Source: Burkholderiales bacterium (GTDB taxonomy: Bacteria; Pseudomonadota; Gammaproteobacteria; Burkholderiales; Burkholderiaceae_C). Taken from it: a stretch of DNA of 8,699 nt. The notes beneath the pieces are model-generated. The model worked only from the letters and a program-made list of their open reading frames with translations. It searched no databases and was not told where the DNA came from. A program made the translations under genes and the position numbers. The stretch covers positions 1-8,699 of the forward strand of contig CANFYD010000131.1 of assembly GCA_947450745.1 (NCBI GenBank). The letters run 5' to 3'. How positions within the stretch are numbered: position 1 is the stretch's first letter; each line of letters starts with the position of its first letter. Shown piece by piece: positions 5,702 to 8,699 of the stretch.

Positions 5702-6322
5702 ATGCTCCAGACCTCTGCTTACCTTAGCTCCTCGACCGCGCCGCGGGAACACCACTTCACCGGCCAACTGATCGCTCGCCCCGTCCTCAGTGTGCGCAAA
5801 CTCGCTTCGCATGACCTGCAATGGCTGCCGGCCCTGTGTGATTTGCTGATTGACGGCGTGCACCGGGGCGCCAGCCTCGGGTTTTTGGCCCCGCTGTCGC
5901 GCTATGCAGCGCTGGATTATTGGCACGGCGTGTTCGCCAAGCTCGGCGCGCATCAAAGCCTGTGGATTGCCTGCGACGGCGAGAGCGGGGGCAAGGACGG
6001 CCCGCTGCAAGGTGCCGTCCAACTGTCGCTCTGCCCACGGGCGAACGCGCACCATCGTGGCGAGGTGCAGCGCCTGATGGTGCACAGCCAGGCACGCGGC
6101 CGGGGTTTGGCCAGCCAGTTGATGAGCCGGGTCGAATGCGCGGCGGTGGCGCAAAACCGGACTTTGCTGGTGCTGGAAGCGCAATCGGGCTCGCAAGCCG
6201 AAGCGGTCTACGCCCACCTGGGCTGGCAGCGCGCCGGTGAAATCCCCGATTACGACAGCTGCGGCGATGGCCGCCTGCACGGCTCGGCGATGTATTACAA
6301 GCGCTTGGCGGCGCAGAGCTGA
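5702..6322 (+). CDS. GNAT-family N-acetyltransferase, tabtoxin-resistance (Ttr)-like
   Basis: This 206-residue soluble enzyme is predicted to transfer acetyl from acetyl-CoA to an amine. The GNAT fold spans ~28-203. GASLGFLAPLSRYAALDYW (56-74) is an acceptor-side region. GAVQLSLCPRANAHHRGEVQ (104-123) leads into the acetyl-CoA loop RLMVHSQARGRGLASQLM (124-141, with Q/RxxGxG/A as QARGRGLA). AEAVYAHLGWQRAGEIPDY (166-184) and DGRLHGSAMYYKRL (189-202) follow. From memory, the GAS-GF, QLSLC, EVQ-LMV, RGRGL, GE-P-Y and DGRLH-A-Y-K signatures align with Ttr of Pseudomonas syringae pv. tabaci, which acetylates tabtoxinine-beta-lactam. Many bacteria that make no tabtoxin carry such homologues, so the true substrate is unknown. 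No clear ribosome binding site precedes the ATG, and the first ~25 residues are not typical of the family. A start at an internal codon is possible. Confidence 0.88.
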   Translation: MLQTSAYLSSSTAPREHHFTGQLIARPVLSVRKLASHDLQWLPALCDLLIDGVHRGASLGFLAPLSRYAALDYWHGVFAKLGAHQSLWIACDGESGGKDGPLQGAVQLSLCPRANAHHRGEVQRLMVHSQARGRGLASQLMSRVECAAVAQNRTLLVLEAQSGSQAEAVYAHLGWQRAGEIPDYDSCGDGRLHGSAMYYKRLAAQS

Positions 6323-6332
6323 ATTCAGCCAG

Positions 6333-6451
6333 GTAGGACGGGTCGAGACCCGCGCAGGATTTCGGCGGCTGGCACCGAAGCGAGGCCCCGAGTCGGCCGG
6401 GGGCAATACCGGTGCCACAGTCGGCCGCACGCGGATCTTGATCCGCCCTAC
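6333..6451 (-). repeat. REPIN-like inverted REP doublet, copy 4 (119 bp, opposite orientation)
   Basis: Read on the minus strand, this unit begins CGTAGGGCGGATCAAGATCC and aligns with copies 1 and 3 through TGCGGCCGACTGTGGCACC and GCTTCGGTGCCAGCCGCCGA. Its ends are GTAGGACGGGTCGAGACCCG (6333 onward) and GCGGATCTTGATCCGC plus CCTAC. The second end has paired substitutions in both arms (GGATC/GATCC) that keep the stem. It fills most of the 153-base gap between the convergent acetyltransferase and regA genes, so it may separate their transcripts. Confidence 0.83.
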
Positions 6452-6475
6452 GAACTATCGACGGCTAACGGCGGT

Positions 6476-7012
6476 TTATTTGATGCGCTGCTTTTCCAGC
6501 TTGCGGGCCAGGGTGCGGCGGTGCATGCCCAAGCGGCGGGCTGTTTCGGAGATATTGAAGCTGGACGCCGCCATGGTTTCGTGGATGTGCTCCCACTCCA
6601 GCGTCTTGATCGAGGTGGTGCGTGCGGTCAGCCCCACGCCGGCGTCGCCCTGGGCACGGGCAAAGGCTTCTTCGATGTCGTCGGTGTTGGCCGGTTTGGC
6701 CAAATAGTGCCGAGCGCCGAGCTTGATCGCCTCGACGGCGGTGGCGATGCTGGCGTAACCGGTCAGCACCACGATCAACATCCGCTCGTCATGCGCATGC
6801 AGCGCTTGCACACAGCTCAGGCCTGACGCGCCATGGGCCAGTTTCAGGTCGACCACCGCATAGTCCGGCCGGTGCGATGCCAGCAGCGCGGGCACCTCGG
6901 CCAGCCCGGCGGCACGCACGACGCTGTAGCCCCGGCGCTCGAACGAGCGGCTCAGCGTCGTGGCAAAAGCATCATCGTCTTCAACGATGAGCAGGCGGCG
7001 TTCAGCGTCCAC
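6476..7012 (-). CDS. regA: RegA/PrrA/RoxR-type response regulator
   Basis: This 178-residue DNA-binding regulator has an N-terminal receiver domain (~5-120): acidic pocket E11-D12-D13, phosphorylation site D55 in YAVVDLKLA, switch T84 in VLTGYASIATAVEAIKLGA, and K106 in LAKPANTDDIEEAF. The C-terminal Fis-type helix-turn-helix is ISETARRLGMHRRTLARKLEKQ (154-175), with the WEHI segment (140-143) before it typical of RegA. It starts with GTG at 7012 and has a good ribosome binding site. It overlaps the end of the kinase gene by 11 bases, so translation is probably coupled. The partner is expected to phosphorylate D55 in response to quinone-pool or respiratory redox state, and family targets include terminal oxidases. 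The linker 121-138 lacks the run of prolines I associate with alphaproteobacterial RegA/PrrA. Confidence 0.93.
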   Translation of the reverse strand: MDAERRLLIVEDDDAFATTLSRSFERRGYSVVRAAGLAEVPALLASHRPDYAVVDLKLAHGASGLSCVQALHAHDERMLIVVLTGYASIATAVEAIKLGARHYLAKPANTDDIEEAFARAQGDAGVGLTARTTSIKTLEWEHIHETMAASSFNISETARRLGMHRRTLARKLEKQRIK

Positions 7013-8357
7013 GGTCTGTCCTTTCTTGCAGGGTCAAGGCGGCCAGCGGCAAGGTCACCACGACCTCGGCCCCGCCGCCGATTCTGTTGCTGGCGACGAT
7101 TCTGCCGCCCAGCGTGCGGGCCACGTTGACCGACAAAAATAGCCCCAGGCCACTGCCCGGTCGGCCCTTGGTCGAGTGGTAGGGCTTGCCAAAATTCAGC
7201 AGCATGGCAGGAGCAAAGCCCGGGCCCTGGTCTTGCACGCACAGGGTCAACAGGTCGTCGGCACAGGCGACCTTCAAGCGCACCGGCTGACCCGGGGCCG
7301 CGTCGATGGCGTTGTCCAGCACGTTGCCGACCATTTGCTTCAGCGCCGAGTCCGAGATGATCGGCCGGTCCGGCAGGCCGGCGCGTTGGTAGTCGAGCGC
7401 TTGCGCCGGGCGTGTGCTGCGCCACTCGGCCACCAACTCATCCAGGAACAGGTGCAGCGTGGTTTCCACCGGGGCTTCGCCACGCGCCTCGCCGGCCGAC
7501 AGCAAGATTCCGCTGACGATGGTTTTGCAGCGCTGCAATTGCAGCTGCATCAGCTTGATTTCAGCCACCAGTTCAGGGTCGTCGGTGAACGGCCGAATGC
7601 GTGACCAGTCACCCAGGATCACCGACAGCGTGGCCAGCGGCGTGCCCAGTTCATGCGCCGCGCCGGACGCCAGCAAGCCCATGCGGACGATGTGTTCCTC
7701 CTCTGCCGCGCGTTGGCGCAGGTCGGCCAGGCGGGCGTCGCGCTGGCGCAGGTTGCGCCCGATGCGGTGGATGAAGATCACCAGCAGGGCCGCGTTCAGC
7801 GTGAAGCAGATCAGCAAGCCGCCGATGTAGTGGACCGAGAACGCGGCATCGGCCAGGTCGGGCAGGCTCAGCGGCCGGTGCCAGACGGTCAGCACGATGA
7901 AGCACAGGCTGGTCACGCCCACCATGGCCCAGATGTAGCGTGGCTTCAGCAGCACCGCGCCGATGACAACCTGCAGCAGGTAGAGAAAGATGAAGGGGTT
8001 GGTGATGCCGCCGCTGTAGTACAGCTGCGCACTCAGCACCGCCACATCGACCAGCAGGCCGACGAACAGCTCACCATTGCGGATGACGCCCTGTGCCGTC
8101 AGACTGCGCCACCAACTGGCCAAATTGAACAGGGACAGCGCGACCAGCAGGGCCAGCATCTCCAGCAGCGGCAGCCTGGCACCCAAGGTGAACTGCACCG
8201 CCAGGATGGTGGCGAGCTGCCCACCCACCGCCAACCAGCGCAGCTGTATCAGCTGCAGCAGGTTGTTGCGGCCGCTCGGGTCTTCGGCAGAGTCGCCGCT
8301 GCGCTGTTCAGCGCCCAGCGGTATCGGGTGTTGCGTTTCTTTCATCAGCCGCATCAT
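7002..8357 (-). CDS. regB: RegB/PrrB-type redox-sensing histidine kinase
   Basis: This 451-residue inner-membrane kinase has about six hydrophobic spans over ~40-198. The ubiquinone-site motif YYSGGITNPF (113-122) is characteristic of RegB/PrrB/RoxS. The dimerisation/phosphoacceptor box is GAAHELGTPLATL (232-244), with H235 the predicted phosphorylated residue. C277 in LQRCKTI (274-280) matches the redox-active cysteine region of Rhodobacter RegB (Cys265). The ATPase domain has the N box QMVGNVLDNAIDAA (341-354), G1 DQGPGF (376-381) and G2 GSGLGLFLSV (401-410). RegB family kinases phosphorylate RegA when the quinone pool is reduced and are inhibited by oxidised quinone or cysteine oxidation. 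The start is taken at 8357, overlapping the SURF1 gene by 50 bases. ATGs at 8354 and 8345 are also possible and no strong ribosome binding site separates them. Confidence 0.94.
   Translation of the reverse strand: MMRLMKETQHPIPLGAEQRSGDSAEDPSGRNNLLQLIQLRWLAVGGQLATILAVQFTLGARLPLLEMLALLVALSLFNLASWWRSLTAQGVIRNGELFVGLLVDVAVLSAQLYYSGGITNPFIFLYLLQVVIGAVLLKPRYIWAMVGVTSLCFIVLTVWHRPLSLPDLADAAFSVHYIGGLLICFTLNAALLVIFIHRIGRNLRQRDARLADLRQRAAEEEHIVRMGLLASGAAHELGTPLATLSVILGDWSRIRPFTDDPELVAEIKLMQLQLQRCKTIVSGILLSAGEARGEAPVETTLHLFLDELVAEWRSTRPAQALDYQRAGLPDRPIISDSALKQMVGNVLDNAIDAAPGQPVRLKVACADDLLTLCVQDQGPGFAPAMLLNFGKPYHSTKGRPGSGLGLFLSVNVARTLGGRIVASNRIGGGAEVVVTLPLAALTLQERTDRGR
7019..7024 (-). promoter_or_regulatory. 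Ribosome binding site of regA inside regB
   Basis: On the minus strand AAAGGA lies 6 bases before the GTG at 7012, within the 3' end of the kinase gene. It decides the GTG start and supports coupled translation of the pair. Confidence 0.65.
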
Positions 8358-8699
8358 CGCTGCCGCTGGAAGAAGCGCGCTGGCGGCGCCGCAATAGCCG
8401 TTCAGACCAGAACAGATAGCCCGCTGCGGCCGCCACCATCGCGGCCAGCACGAACCAGGTCAGCGCGTAGACGAGGTGGTTGTTGTGGAAGTTCAGCACG
8501 GTCAAGCCGGCGCGCGGCCACGTGGCCGAGTTGCCGGCCGCCGCAGTGACTGCCACTGCGGCGTCGACAAAAAAGGGCGCTGTCGCCGCCGCGCTGGCCA
8601 AGCCCACGCCCAAGCCTTTGTTGGCGGCAATGGCGGCCACGTCGCGTGAATACCAACGTCCGGCCACCGCATCATTGGCTTGCAGCAGCGTGCCGCCGG
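8308..8699 (-). CDS. SURF1-family cytochrome oxidase assembly protein, C-terminal part (5' end outside window)
   Basis: The frame enters from the right edge and ends at 8308. About 130 residues are visible. AGRWYSRDVAAIAA, an APFFVDA segment, a WPRAGLTVLNFHNNHLVYALTWFVLA block and one hydrophobic span (~the last 65 to 40 residues) match the C-terminal half of SURF1/Shy1. In SURF1 proteins a second membrane span follows a periplasmic beta domain. SURF1 helps insert haem a and assemble aa3-type cytochrome c oxidase in the membrane. After the span the tail is long and rich in Ser, Arg and Asp (RRRQRASSSGSDDAADERNA), and it is the part overlapping the kinase gene. The gene probably heads the visible part of a SURF1-regB-regA operon, likely downstream of cytochrome oxidase genes outside the window. 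Confidence 0.9.
   Translation of the reverse strand, partial: GGTLLQANDAVAGRWYSRDVAAIAANKGLGVGLASAAATAPFFVDAAVAVTAAAGNSATWPRAGLTVLNFHNNHLVYALTWFVLAAMVAAAAGYLFWSERLLRRRQRASSSGSDDAADERNATPDTAGR

Noticed and set aside
291..6451. CRISPR array
   Set aside because: The repeated units are kilobases apart in separate gaps, in both orientations, and no cas gene is present.
7653..8549. 298-codon + strand open frame opposite regB and SURF1
   Set aside because: Gln/Ala/Asp-rich composition with no domain, lying antisense to two well-supported genes.

Overview
The window is GC-rich proteobacterial DNA, most likely from a betaproteobacterium of the Burkholderiales (Comamonadaceae-like). The evidence is the dense high-GC coding, the gene families present, and the palindromic intergenic repeats. 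The assignment is an inference from gene content and style, not from a marker gene.

Layout on the + strand: the last ~70 codons of galactarate dehydratase (garD, 1-214); a repeat-filled gap (215-575); a YbaL/Kef-type cation:proton antiporter with a C-terminal RCK domain (576-2300); a repeat-bearing gap; AMP nucleosidase (amn, 2537-4048); a multi-spanning membrane GGDEF protein, probably a diguanylate cyclase (4084-5298); a 403-base gap holding two different repeat elements and a good sigma-54 promoter match; and a GNAT acetyltransferase resembling tabtoxin-resistance protein Ttr (5702-6322). On the - strand, convergent with these, lies a tightly overlapping set read from the right edge: SURF1 (cytochrome oxidase assembly, 5' end outside the window), a RegB/PrrB-type redox sensor kinase, and its RegA/PrrA-type response regulator. 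SURF1 and the kinase overlap by 50 bases and the kinase and regulator by 11, so this is almost certainly one operon linking oxidase assembly to redox control.

The genes are recognisable families. The least ordinary content is between them. Four full copies of a ~118-127 bp element occur in four gaps. Each end is GTAGGGC or GTAGGAC (GTAG tetranucleotide) followed by a palindrome, and the two ends face each other around a partly conserved spacer. This is the architecture of a REPIN (paired REP sequences mobilised by a RAYT transposase). Degenerate single ends, and a collapsed 39-bp version that supplies the antiporter stop codon, are also present. A second, unrelated ~125 bp element with GAGCTTTT/AAAAGCTC ends lies just upstream of the acetyltransferase, and a 27-base piece of it sits in opposite orientation right after garD. 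No mobile-element protein, CRISPR array, rRNA or tRNA was seen.
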